A DNA stretch of 64,000 bases. Source: an uncultured Coriobacteriaceae bacterium (GTDB lineage: Bacteria; Actinomycetota; Coriobacteriia; Coriobacteriales; Coriobacteriaceae). Both the position numbers and the translations under genes were made by a program. The stretch is taken from the NCBI GenBank assembly GCA_949287085.1, contig CASEER010000006.1, positions 1-64,000 of the forward strand, in the 5' to 3' direction. Below are positions 1-8,653 of the stretch, one piece after another. Within the stretch, counting starts at the first letter, position 1. Every line of letters starts with the position of its first letter. The notes under the pieces are model-generated. The model was not told the DNA's origin and ran no database searches. It saw only the letters and a list, made by a program, of their open reading frames with translations.

Positions 1-263
1 GAGTCCGTGGGAGGGCAGGGCGCCGCTGACCGGTGGACGGCACCGAGCCGCTCACCAGAACCGAAGGGGACCCCCGGGATGCCGGGGGTCCCTTTTTTCT
101 TTGCGTGGAGCCGTGTCATATACCAGATGGACGTTGGGGATCCCTGGCCCAGTCGGGGTCCCTATTTTTATTACTTGGAGCCCTGCTGCATTTGAGATTT
201 ATCCTGCACTGCTTTGAGAGCTGCGGTAAGCTATGAGAGCTGTACCAAGGTATGGAGGTGGAC
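1..263. other. Leader region upstream of acpS; no gene supported
   Basis: I find no convincing gene here. A short open frame ends in TGA at 27-29 and could be the last residues of a gene that begins before the window, but nothing identifies it. The region holds two similar terminator-like hairpins (near 67-98 and 136-172), each followed by a T-rich stretch and a TGGAGCC sequence, suggesting a tandem duplication. The acpS ribosome binding site GGAGGTG lies at 254-260. Confidence 0.5.
67..98 (+). terminator. Rho-independent terminator
   Basis: A perfect 11-bp stem (GGGACCCCCGG paired with CCGGGGGTCCC) with a GATG loop is followed by six T. It probably ends a transcript entering from the left. 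A weaker, related copy follows at about 136-172. Confidence 0.85.
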
Positions 264-824
264 ATGGCGGAGGCAGGTATTGGCGTCGATATCGTAGAAA
301 TCGCTCGTATGGAGCAGATTCTGCGGCGTACGCCCTCATTTGCTCAACGCATGTTCACCGATGAAGAACGTGCTTATTGTGAGGCTTCGGCCCGTCCCGC
401 TGCTCACTACGCATGTCGCTTTGCCGCGCGTGAGGCGGTGCTTAAAGCGCTTGGCACCGGGTTTGCAAAGGGTATTGGCCGTAAAGACGTATCTGTTTCG
501 CGTGATGCGTCCGGTCGCCCGTCCGTTGTGCTTGCCAATCGCGCACTCGAAATCGCCCAAGATCAGGGGATCGTCGAGGTTGCGCTTTCGCTATCTTTTA
601 CTAACGAATTAGCTGTTGCCAATGCAATGACTATCACTGAAGACGCTCGACCTCAGGCAAAAGAAAAGCCCGAAGATGAACGCCAGCGGCTTGCACGGTC
701 TTTTAAAGAGGCTCGTTCCGTGCTCGATGAACTCGAGCGCGTGCAGGATAATGAACTTATGGCTATTTCCGGTGAGACAACGATTGAGCATGGAGGTGTC
801 TATGAGACCGGTTCTCAGCTGTGA
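264..824 (+). CDS. acpS: Holo-[acyl-carrier-protein] synthase with C-terminal extension
   Basis: Transfers 4'-phosphopantetheine from CoA to a serine of acyl carrier protein, activating it for fatty acid synthesis. The N-terminal GVDIVEI motif carries the metal-binding Asp, and the RFAAREAVLKALGTGF block carries the catalytic Glu and Lys. The start at 264 is chosen because GGAGGTG sits at 254-260; an in-frame ATG at 252 has no such site. The family is usually about 120-130 residues. This 186-residue protein adds about 65 charged, probably helical residues after the core, whose role is unknown. The 3' end overlaps the next gene by 23 bp, so translation is probably coupled. Confidence 0.9.
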   Translation: MAEAGIGVDIVEIARMEQILRRTPSFAQRMFTDEERAYCEASARPAAHYACRFAAREAVLKALGTGFAKGIGRKDVSVSRDASGRPSVVLANRALEIAQDQGIVEVALSLSFTNELAVANAMTITEDARPQAKEKPEDERQRLARSFKEARSVLDELERVQDNELMAISGETTIEHGGVYETGSQL

Positions 825-2427
825 TGAAGTGCGGCGCCTCGAAGATCTCATAGAAAAAGAGGGCACAACCAAAGCCGAGCTGATGGAACACGCGGGCGAA
901 TTTGTGGCGCAAGAGGTGCTCAAAGAAAACCCGACGCGCGTTGCCGTACTGGTGGGCTTTGGCAATAACGGTGGTGACGGTTGGGTCGCTGCCGATATTC
1001 TCGCCCAAAACGATGTATACGTTGACGTGGTGAGCCCGGTTGAGCCAGATGAAATCTCGGCTCCTTTGGCTCGGCACGTTGCGCGCCGTACAGCCGGACG
1101 CGACGTGCATATTACCGTTGGTCCTTCGCGCGATGAGCTCGAAGAGCTGGTGGGCAAGGCTGACCTGGTCATTGACGCACTGTTGGGGACTGGCTTTCAC
1201 GGTGAGCTTCGCCCGCCGTTTACCATTTGGATTCCTACGATCAACGAGCTCGCGCCCACGGTTATTGCTGTTGACGTGCCCTCGGGTCTGAATGCGCAGA
1301 CGGGTGTTGTCGAAGAAGACGCTATTCGTGCGACGCGTACGGTCACGATGCTCGCGCCTAAGCTCGGCCTCTACAGCGGTGAAGGCCCGGAGTATACCGG
1401 CGAGATTACGTGTGGGCAGCTCTACGATAAGCTCGATGAGGTTATTGACGACGTTGACCATGAAGCCGAGATTGTGGATCCGGGCGACCTGATCGATTTC
1501 TTTGAGCCGCTTCCGGTGAACATTAATAAGTATTCGCGCGGGTCGGTGCTGGTGGTGGCGGGCTCCGCTGCATATCCCGGTGCGGCCATTATGGCGGCTA
1601 AATCCGCTGCACGTGCTGGTGCTGGCTATGTTGCGGTTGCATGTCCCTCTGCCTGCGCCAACCTGGTGCGCATTGCGCTGCCTTCGGTTCCAGTGTTTGA
1701 CATTGCGTGCGATTCACGCGGCGCGTTTGGTGCGGCGGCACGGCGCGCGGTGTGCCAGCTTGCTAAAAAGTACTCCTGCGTGCTGTGTGGTCCGGGCATG
1801 ACCACCGCAGCGGGCTGCATGGACGTGGTTGCGGGGCTCTTGGAGCTCGATATGCCGTTGGTGCTCGATGCCGATGGCCTCAACTGCCTGGCAAAGATTT
1901 CCATTGGCGGTATCGATAAGACGCCCGAGCTATATCGCCGTGACGCACCGCTGATTTTGACCCCGCACCATAAAGAGCTTTCTCGCCTTATTGGCGACGA
2001 GCCGGTAGACGATTTGGGTACGGCTATTGAGGCTGCGCGCCGCTTGCTGTGGGCAGCCGGCTCTGAAGACATGGTCGTGGTGGCCAAGGGCCCCTCGACT
2101 GCTGTTGCGGGCGTAGAAAAGGTGTTGCTGCCCATGGCTGGACCTGCGGCAATGGCAACCGCCGGTTCGGGTGACGTGCTTGCCGGCATTATTGCGGGCA
2201 CGGTGGCGCAAGCGCATGAATACGACGGACCGTGGGAGCTGCTGTGTGCCTATGCGGTGACCGTGCATTCGTTTACCGGCTTCGCAGCTGCGTCCAAATA
2301 TGGCGAGAAGAGCGTTATTGCCACCGACCTTATTGATTTGATTGGCGATGCAATGGAGCTTGCGGCCGAGGACGCCTTACGTGACTTGGGCATTCTGGAT
2401 GATGATTCCTCGGCAGAGGAGGCGTAA
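802..2427 (+). CDS. nnrDE: Bifunctional NAD(P)H-hydrate epimerase / dehydratase
   Basis: Repairs hydrated NAD(P)H. The N-terminal YjeF-type domain (about residues 1-220) epimerises R and S hydrates and contains the GFGNNGGDGWVAA motif. The C-terminal ribokinase-like domain (about 240-535) dehydrates S-NAD(P)HX with ADP or ATP and carries GPGM and AGSGDVLAGI motifs. The 541-residue length fits the fused form common in bacteria. The start at 802 follows GGAGGTG at 792-798; the longer in-frame start at 676 would lie deep inside acpS. Proximity to acpS and alr is a common bacterial arrangement. Confidence 0.93.
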   Translation: MRPVLSCDEVRRLEDLIEKEGTTKAELMEHAGEFVAQEVLKENPTRVAVLVGFGNNGGDGWVAADILAQNDVYVDVVSPVEPDEISAPLARHVARRTAGRDVHITVGPSRDELEELVGKADLVIDALLGTGFHGELRPPFTIWIPTINELAPTVIAVDVPSGLNAQTGVVEEDAIRATRTVTMLAPKLGLYSGEGPEYTGEITCGQLYDKLDEVIDDVDHEAEIVDPGDLIDFFEPLPVNINKYSRGSVLVVAGSAAYPGAAIMAAKSAARAGAGYVAVACPSACANLVRIALPSVPVFDIACDSRGAFGAAARRAVCQLAKKYSCVLCGPGMTTAAGCMDVVAGLLELDMPLVLDADGLNCLAKISIGGIDKTPELYRRDAPLILTPHHKELSRLIGDEPVDDLGTAIEAARRLLWAAGSEDMVVVAKGPSTAVAGVEKVLLPMAGPAAMATAGSGDVLAGIIAGTVAQAHEYDGPWELLCAYAVTVHSFTGFAAASKYGEKSVIATDLIDLIGDAMELAAEDALRDLGILDDDSSAEEA

Positions 2428-2432
2428 TCGCA

Positions 2433-3584
2433 ATGCCGCAGCAGAAAGTTCCTGAAGGTCGCTGGTCGTGGGTCGAGATTGACCGCGGCGCGCTCCGGCG
2501 TAATCTGCGGGCGTACAAAAGTCTCCTGGCTCCGCGGCAGAAACTCTGCTGCGTGGTAAAGGCAGACGCGTATGGCCATGGTGCTGTGGAGTGCGCGCGT
2601 GTGCTGCATTCGGCCGGGGCGGACATGTTTGCCGTGGCAACGGTGAGCGAGGGCGTGGAGCTTCGCGAGGCGGGCATCAAATCGCCCATTCTCGTTTTGA
2701 GCGAGCCGCCGGAAACGGCTATTTCGCAGCTCATTGAGCACGACATTATGCCAACCATTTACACCGTCGAGTTCGCGCTCGCCTATGGCGAGCACGCGGT
2801 GCAGGCGGGGACGGTGGGCAAGTACCACCTGGCCATTGAGACGGGTATGAACCGTATTGGCGTGCATTATGCCGATGTGCTGGAGTTTTGCCGCAACATC
2901 AATTTCCATCGGGGCCTTCAGTGCGACGGTGTATTCACGCATTTTGCAACGGCTGAAGACGTGGACGGTTGGGACTATAAGCTCCAATGCCGGCGTTTTG
3001 ACGAAGCGGTGCGCGCCCTGCGTGACGCGGGGTTTGACTGCGGCGCCGTGCATTGCGATAACACCCCTGCCACCATGCTGGATCCTTCGACGCATTATGA
3101 CATGGTGCGCGTGGGAATTGGGCTGTATGGCCTGTACCCGTGTGAAGCGGCGCGGCGTGTGCTTGCGCTCGAGCCCGTTATGAGCGTGCGTGCCCGGGTA
3201 ACGCGCGCCGCCTATCCGGCAATGGGCGAGGGCGTGGGCTATGGGTACACCTATCGCGTGCCGCGCACGGCGGTGCAAATTTGCACGCTACCCATTGGGT
3301 ATGCCGACGGGTTGTCGCGCTCGCTCTCCAACCGTATGGAGGTGCTGTACCGCGGCGAGCGCGTGCGCCAGGTGGGAAACATCTGCATGGACCAGTGCAT
3401 GGTAGAGATTCAGCAGAAGCCGATCCAGCAAACGCGCGAAGCGGAATACGGTGACGTCATGACCATCATTGGGCGTGATGGCGATGCCGAGATTACCGTG
3501 GATGAAATGGCGCGCCTGCGCAACACCATCAACTACGAGGTCGTATGCAACTTTGGCATGCGCCTCGACAAGGTCTACCTCTAA
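2433..3584 (+). CDS. alr: Alanine racemase
   Basis: PLP-dependent interconversion of L- and D-alanine for peptidoglycan precursors. The PLP lysine lies in the VVKADAYGHGA motif near residue 43, and the C-terminal half has the RVGIGLYGLYP and VGYGYTYR segments typical of fold III racemases with the catalytic tyrosine. The 383-residue length is normal. It starts 5 bp after the nnrDE stop with GAGGAGG upstream, so the two are co-transcribed. Confidence 0.95.
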   Translation: MPQQKVPEGRWSWVEIDRGALRRNLRAYKSLLAPRQKLCCVVKADAYGHGAVECARVLHSAGADMFAVATVSEGVELREAGIKSPILVLSEPPETAISQLIEHDIMPTIYTVEFALAYGEHAVQAGTVGKYHLAIETGMNRIGVHYADVLEFCRNINFHRGLQCDGVFTHFATAEDVDGWDYKLQCRRFDEAVRALRDAGFDCGAVHCDNTPATMLDPSTHYDMVRVGIGLYGLYPCEAARRVLALEPVMSVRARVTRAAYPAMGEGVGYGYTYRVPRTAVQICTLPIGYADGLSRSLSNRMEVLYRGERVRQVGNICMDQCMVEIQQKPIQQTREAEYGDVMTIIGRDGDAEITVDEMARLRNTINYEVVCNFGMRLDKVYL

Positions 3585-3593
3585 ATCCCATTT

Positions 3594-3640
3594 GGGGACG
3601 TTTTCGAATTGGCCATGTTCGGTCAACGCGGGACAGACCT
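3594..3640. repeat. Degenerate REP-like intergenic fragment
   Basis: The alr-udg gap holds GGGGACGTTTTCGAATTGG followed by a GGTCAA and a GGGACAG motif. It resembles a stretch at 30778-30800 in front of the truncated oxidoreductase. I read both as decayed members of one short intergenic repeat; the match is short, so confidence is low. Confidence 0.35.
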
Positions 3641-3727
3641 GGGCTAGCTCATCATGATGGGCGCACGGGCGCGGCGGCGCGGTGCATGCACTAAGATGGA
3701 GCGGAAGCTACGAGCAAGGAGTATGCA

Positions 3728-4429
3728 ATGGGCATCATGCAGATTCCGGGACATACGCATCAGGGGCCGCGCGAGGTTTCGCTTGAAGAAATCCGTGCCG
3801 TGCTGGGCGATTGCCGGCTGTGCGAGCTCTGTCAGACGCGTACCAACATCGTGTTTGGCGTGGGTAACCCCCATGCGCGCGTGATGTTTGTGGGCGAGGC
3901 GCCGGGCCGCAACGAAGACCTGCAGGGCGAGCCCTTTGTGGGGCGTGCGGGCGAGAACCTCAACAGCATCTTGTCGCTGGCTGGTTTGACGCGTGACGAG
4001 ATTTACATCGCCAACGTGCTCAAATGCCGCCCGCCGGGAAATCGCGATCCGCGTCCGGACGAGGTGCTGGCGTGCTCGCCGTTTTTGCGCGAGCAGATTC
4101 GCAGCATCTGGCCCGACGTGATCGTGACGCTGGGTAATCCCGCGACGCATTTTGTGCTTAAAACCGAAACGGGTATCACCAAGCTGCGCGGTCGGTTCCA
4201 CCAGACGGGGCATTTTACCGTGATGCCGACCTTCCATCCGGCGGCGGCGCTGCGCAACCCTGCGTGGCAGGAGCTGCTGGAAGCTGATTTTCGCATGTTG
4301 GGTGACTGGCTGGCGCGTCATCCAGCCACGAGCGCGCCAGGCGCGGCCGCTGCGGTGGTCGACGAGCCCAATGCGGTGGCGGTTGAGCACAACGAAGATG
4401 CGCTGCCACGGCCGGAGGAGGCCTCATGA
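3728..4429 (+). CDS. Uracil-DNA glycosylase, family 4 (Fe-S)
   Basis: Removes uracil from DNA in base excision repair. The N-terminal CRLCELC and later [10 protein letters not shown] and LACSPF segments supply the four cysteines expected for the 4Fe-4S cluster of family 4 enzymes. The GEAPGRNED loop and the C-terminal [12 protein letters not shown] motif are the usual catalytic and DNA-contacting motifs. The 233-residue length is slightly long because of an Ala-rich tail. AAGGAG at 3716-3721 supports this start. The stop overlaps tsaE by four bases (ATGA). Confidence 0.93.
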   Translation: MGIMQIPGHTHQGPREVSLEEIRAVLGDCRLCELCQTRTNIVFGVGNPHARVMFVGEAPGRNEDLQGEPFVGRAGENLNSILSLAGLTRDEIYIANVLKCRPPGNRDPRPDEVLACSPFLREQIRSIWPDVIVTLGNPATHFVLKTETGITKLRGRFHQTGHFTVMPTFHPAAALRNPAWQELLEADFRMLGDWLARHPATSAPGAAAAVVDEPNAVAVEHNEDALPRPEEAS

Positions 4430-4926
4430 CGCTGGTGCGAGAGGACGCGTGTCGGTATCGCAGCATGTCACAGGCCGACACCGAGCGCTTGGGCGAACTT
4501 GTTGCGCCGGCGCTGGCCGATGGTGATGTGCTGGTGCTAACCGGTGGGCTCGGTGTGGGCAAAACGCACTTCACCAAGGGCCTGGCGCGGGCGCTTGGCG
4601 ACACACACCCGGTGACGAGTCCAACGTTTGCGCTCATGGCAGTGCATGATGGCGGTCGCATCCCGTTGTTTCATTTTGACCTGTATCGCCTTGAACACGC
4701 TTACGAGCTTGAGGATACCGGCATTTACGATGTGCTGGGATACGAAGGCGCGTGCGTGTTGGAATGGGGCGAGCAGTTTCAGGATGAGCTGACGGATGAG
4801 TTCTTGGGCATCGTGATTACTCGCACGGGCGAGAACGAACGGCTGGTCACGCTTGAACCGCATGGTGCGCGTGCGGAGGAGCTTGCGTCGCAGATTGATC
4901 AAGCGGTGTGTGCTGAAACGGCATGA
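4426..4926 (+). CDS. tsaE: tRNA threonylcarbamoyladenosine biosynthesis ATPase TsaE
   Basis: ATPase needed with TsaB and TsaD to make N6-threonylcarbamoyladenosine at position 37 of ANN-decoding tRNAs. The P-loop GGLGVGKTHFTKG lies near residue 42, followed by the SPTF motif and an HFDLYRLE Walker B-like segment. The 166-residue length is normal. It starts inside the uracil-DNA glycosylase stop (ATGA) with GGAGGAGG just upstream. The TsaB-TsaD fusion follows 141 bp downstream, so most of the t6A pathway is encoded together. Confidence 0.93.
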   Translation: MTLVREDACRYRSMSQADTERLGELVAPALADGDVLVLTGGLGVGKTHFTKGLARALGDTHPVTSPTFALMAVHDGGRIPLFHFDLYRLEHAYELEDTGIYDVLGYEGACVLEWGEQFQDELTDEFLGIVITRTGENERLVTLEPHGARAEELASQIDQAVCAETA

Positions 4927-5067
4927 TGGTGGCAAGCTCGTGGGCGTTCTGGCGGATGCGCTGACGGGCGTGCGGAGCCTTTGCTGAGGAACTGGGCTCG
5001 CTTTTAGCAAGCGCGGTGAAAGCGGACATAAAATTGAACTTTGAGATTTTGTCCAGAATGGGGCAGG

Positions 5068-7512
5068 ATGATGAAAAAAACGCTCGAGCCACGTCTTGTT
5101 GTGGCGATTGATACGTCGACCGACATGCTGGCGTGCGCGGTTGCGCGTATTGCTGGCGCGGATACGCCGGCGGCTGCGGTTGATGTGCTTGCCGCGCGTG
5201 ATCACCTCTGCCGTCGTCACGCCAATGTTGAGCTGGTGAACACCGTTGACGCTGCTCTAGCCGATGCTGGCTGTTCGCGCGATGCCGTTGACGCGTATGT
5301 CGTTGGCCGTGGTCCGGGGTCTTTTACTGGTGTGCGCATTGGTATTTCGACGGCAAAAGGTCTTGCCCGCGGTGCCAACGTGCCGCTGCATGGAACTTCG
5401 ACGCTCGATGCGAGCGCCTGGACGGCGTGGTGTGCGGGCGTGCGCGGCTTGCTCGGTGTAGCCGCCGATGCCATGCGCGGCGAAGTGTATCCTGCTCTTT
5501 ATCAGCTTGATGATACTGGCGCTCGCCGACTCTTTGATCGCGAGCGGGTGGTAAAGGCTGCGGTTGCTGCCGATGAGTGGGCCGCCCGTGCTGACGCAGA
5601 CGAGCTCCAGCTCACCGGCGATGGCCTTAAGCGCTATGGAAAGCTTTTCGACGCGTCAGGCCTGACCCATCGCGTTGACGAGGCGCTCTGGCACCCGACG
5701 GGTGAAGGACTGTTGCTCGCGTGGTGTGCTGCGGGTAAGGAGGACGCTGCGGGAACGCCAGGAGCCGCGCCCGGCGATAACGGTGACCCGGCGCTCGTGC
5801 TTCCCATTTACACGCGCCTGTCTGATGCCGAGGAAAACGAGCGCAAGCGTCTGGGGCTCACGCAAAGCACCCAGAGCGAAGTAACGGGTGTTGCGGACGA
5901 GCTTGCTGGTCGCCACCTGCAGTTCCGCCCCATGGGCGCAGCTGATGCCGAGGCGGCGTCTGCATTGGAGACGGCGTGTTTTGCCGGCGCCTCGCACACG
6001 CCCTGGACGCCCGCACAGTTTTTGTCGGAGCTCGGCGAAGAGGCGGCGGTCCCGCGCAGTTGGTGGGTAGCGCATGACAACGGCGAGCTCGTGGGCCTTG
6101 CGGGCGGCATGGTCGTTGAGCATGATGTGCAGATCTTGGACGTGGCGGTGGCACCGTCGCGTCGCCGCCAGGGTATTGCGCGCAAGCTGCTCGCCCACGT
6201 GAGCTATGATGCTCAGATGCTTGGGTGCACGACGGCGTCGCTTGAAGTGGAAGACGGCAACGCTCCCGCGCAGGCGCTTTATGAAGCACTTGGCTTCACT
6301 CAGGTCGGTCGCCGTCGCAATTACTACGGTCAGGGCGTGGATGCGCTGGTTATGCAGGCCAAGCTTCCGCTCGTATTGCCGGTTGATGCAGCTTCGCCCG
6401 AGCCCACGGCAGCCGCGGCACGCGTGTGGCCGTTGCCGCCGGCGCAACGCAGTGCGCAGGAGCGCGCAGAAATTGCTCGCCGTCAGCTGGTGCTCGCGAT
6501 TGAAAGCTCATGCGACGAAACGGCGGTGGCCATTATCGATGCCGAGGGCACCATGCTTGCCAACCAGGTATCGACGCAAATTGACTTCCATGCGCGCTTT
6601 GGTGGCGTGGTGCCCGAGATTGCCTCGCGCAAGCATGTCGAGGTCATCGTGGGCGTGGTCGATGCCGCGCTTGAGGAGGCGGCGTCCGCGCTGGGCCTTA
6701 CCGGCGGCGCGATCGAACCGACCGAGCTTGCCGCCGTGGGCGTGACGCAGGGCCCTGGCCTAGTGGGTGCGCTCGTGGTGGGCGTAGCGTTTGCCAAGGG
6801 CTTTGCGTACGCGGCAGGTGTACCGCTCGTTGCGGTCAATCACCTAGAGGGGCACTTGTTTGCCAACCTGCTCGCACAGCCGAATCTTAAGCCCCCGTTC
6901 ATTTTTACGCTTGTTTCGGGCGGGCATACCATGCTCGTTCACGTGCGGGATTGGGGAGACTACCGGGTTTTGGGTGAAACGCTCGACGATGCGGTGGGCG
7001 AGGCATTTGATAAGGTTGCCAAGGCGCTGGGGCTGGGGTACCCCGGTGGGCCAATTATTTCGCGCCTAGCCGAAACGGGCAATCCCAAGGCGATCGACTT
7101 CCCCCGCGCGCTCAATCGCAAGGGCGACTACCGTTTTTCGCTGTCAGGCCTCAAGACGGCTGTGGTGAACTATATAGAGCAGGAGACCGATGCTGGTCGC
7201 GCCATCCACCTGCCCGATTTGGCGGCATCATTCGAGGCGGCGGTGTTTGACGTGCAGTACAAGAAAGCGTGGAACGCCTTGCGCGAAACGGGAGCGCGCG
7301 AGTACTGCATTGGCGGTGGCGTTGCGGCAAATCCGCATCTGCGCCACATGATGGTCAAAAAGCTAGGACGTCAGGGTATTCGCGTGACGCTTCCGCCGCA
7401 GAACGCATGCACCGATAATGCGGCCATGATTGCCGAGGTGGCGCGTCGCAAGTTTGAGCGTGGCGAGTTTGCGGGCTTCGACATCGATGCCGATCCCAAC
7501 ATGACGCTGTAG
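5068..7512 (+). CDS. tsaBD-rimI: Fused TsaB-RimI-TsaD (t6A transferase subunits plus N-acetyltransferase)
   Basis: An 814-residue protein joining three normally separate enzymes. Residues about 5-260 match TsaB (GRGPGSFTGVRIG motif). About 284-431 is a GNAT acetyltransferase like RimI (LDVAVAPSRRRQGIARKLL CoA motif, NYYGQG near its end). About 474-810 is TsaD (IESSCDETA, the metal-binding VNHLEGHLFANL histidines, SGGHTML). TsaB and TsaD form the t6A transferase; RimI acetylates ribosomal protein S18, whose gene is at 18995. ATG at 5068 or 5071 is more likely than the TTG at 5041, which lacks a binding site; the exact start is uncertain. Confidence 0.93.
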   Translation: MMKKTLEPRLVVAIDTSTDMLACAVARIAGADTPAAAVDVLAARDHLCRRHANVELVNTVDAALADAGCSRDAVDAYVVGRGPGSFTGVRIGISTAKGLARGANVPLHGTSTLDASAWTAWCAGVRGLLGVAADAMRGEVYPALYQLDDTGARRLFDRERVVKAAVAADEWAARADADELQLTGDGLKRYGKLFDASGLTHRVDEALWHPTGEGLLLAWCAAGKEDAAGTPGAAPGDNGDPALVLPIYTRLSDAEENERKRLGLTQSTQSEVTGVADELAGRHLQFRPMGAADAEAASALETACFAGASHTPWTPAQFLSELGEEAAVPRSWWVAHDNGELVGLAGGMVVEHDVQILDVAVAPSRRRQGIARKLLAHVSYDAQMLGCTTASLEVEDGNAPAQALYEALGFTQVGRRRNYYGQGVDALVMQAKLPLVLPVDAASPEPTAAAARVWPLPPAQRSAQERAEIARRQLVLAIESSCDETAVAIIDAEGTMLANQVSTQIDFHARFGGVVPEIASRKHVEVIVGVVDAALEEAASALGLTGGAIEPTELAAVGVTQGPGLVGALVVGVAFAKGFAYAAGVPLVAVNHLEGHLFANLLAQPNLKPPFIFTLVSGGHTMLVHVRDWGDYRVLGETLDDAVGEAFDKVAKALGLGYPGGPIISRLAETGNPKAIDFPRALNRKGDYRFSLSGLKTAVVNYIEQETDAGRAIHLPDLAASFEAAVFDVQYKKAWNALRETGAREYCIGGGVAANPHLRHMMVKKLGRQGIRVTLPPQNACTDNAAMIAEVARRKFERGEFAGFDIDADPNMTL

Positions 7513-7545
7513 CACGGATGCGCGCGATAATCGACCGTTTTGACA

Positions 7546-7592
7546 GGGTGCCCTGGTCCGCATAAACCGAGTTTTTGCGAACCAGGGCACCC
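7546..7592. repeat. Long near-perfect hairpin between convergent genes
   Basis: GGGTGCCCTGGT (7546-7557) pairs fully with ACCAGGGCACCC (7581-7592). After one C:A mismatch, CGCA pairs with TGCG; after one T:T mismatch, AAAC pairs with GTTT around a CGA loop. There is no T-tract directly after it. It probably serves as a bidirectional transcription end between the plus-strand fusion gene and the minus-strand exonuclease. Confidence 0.7.
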
Positions 7593-7618
7593 CTTACGCC
7601 GGGATAGACCAGCGAGCC

Positions 7619-8494
7619 CTACAGCTTGATGACGAGCTCCACGGGGCAATGGTCGCTGCCATAGATGTCGTTGCGAATGATTGACTCTTGCACGCGCTCG
7701 GCAAGTGCGTTGCTCACCAAAAAGTAGTCGATGCGCCATCCGGCGTTGTTCCTGCGTGCGTTAAAACGGTAGCTCCACCAGCTGTAGGCTCCCTCTTCGG
7801 TGGGGTGGAGCAGGCGGAACGTGTCGGTAAAGCCTGCGTCGAGGAGCTCGGTGAACTTGCCGCGCTCCTCGTCTGAAAAGCCCGCGTTGCCGCGATTGGT
7901 CTTGGGGTTCTTAAGGTCGATCTCCTCGTGTGCCACATTGAAGTCGCCACAGGTAACTACGGGCTTGCCGGTTTCTTCTTCAAGACTCTTCAAAAAGGCG
8001 CGGTAGACGTCGTCCCAGGCCATGCGCGTGCTGATGCGCGCGAGCTCGTTTTGCGCATTGGGGGTGTAAACGTCCACGAACCAGAAGCGCTCAAACTCCA
8101 GTGCGCACACGCGGCCCTCGGTTGCCGCGGTGGCTACAAGGGATGCGGCTTCGTCGTCCGGGGTGTGCCCGGCCGCCAAGAGTATTTCGGGGCGCAGGAG
8201 CTCCTCGGCATGGCGGACCGAAAGCGGCGCGCCCAGCGCCTCCTCGCGCACGAATACGGCGGTACCGGAGTAGCCCTTACGTTCGGCATAGCTCCAAACC
8301 TGCAGGTAGCCAGGCAGGTCGATGTGCGCCTGGCCTTCCTGCATCTTGGTTTCCTGGATGGCGAGGATGTCGGCGTCGAGCTCGGAGGCGACCTCCGTGA
8401 AGCTCGGCTCTTTTTTGAGGACCGCGCGCAGGCCGTTCACATTCCATGAGGCGAAGGTATAGGTGCGTTCGGCTGCAGCCGGGGTAAGGGTTGC
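7619..8494 (-). CDS. xth: Exodeoxyribonuclease III (AP endonuclease)
   Basis: Cleaves at abasic sites and degrades DNA 3' to 5' in base excision repair. The SWNVNGLRA start, the QETKMQEGQ metal-binding Glu, GDFNVAHEEIDL and the C-terminal SDHCPVEL catalytic Asp-His motifs are all present. The 291-residue length is slightly above the usual 250-270. GGGAG lies six bases before the ATG at 8494; the in-frame ATG at 8542 has no such site. It is divergent from the sirtuin gene and convergent with the fusion gene. Confidence 0.94.
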   Translation of the reverse strand, partial: ATLTPAAAERTYTFASWNVNGLRAVLKKEPSFTEVASELDADILAIQETKMQEGQAHIDLPGYLQVWSYAERKGYSGTAVFVREEALGAPLSVRHAEELLRPEILLAAGHTPDDEAASLVATAATEGRVCALEFERFWFVDVYTPNAQNELARISTRMAWDDVYRAFLKSLEEETGKPVVTCGDFNVAHEEIDLKNPKTNRGNAGFSDEERGKFTELLDAGFTDTFRLLHPTEEGAYSWWSYRFNARRNNAGWRIDYFLVSNALAERVQESIIRNDIYGSDHCPVELVIKL

Positions 8495-8653
8495 CATATA
8501 AACTCCCTTGCGGCGGGGGTGGGTACAACATGTTCCGTTCATCCTAGCTCATTTGCGATCGCCAAGCACATGCGGAGTATGATGGCGGTGACAGCTGAGC
8601 CAAGGCGGTGCTTTGGCTACGGTGCGGCAAGCACGTTGATGGGATGCGGGGCG

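Noticed and set aside
7..236. Two overlapping open frames of 62 and 67 codons at the left edge.
   Set aside because: They run through terminator hairpins and have no binding site.
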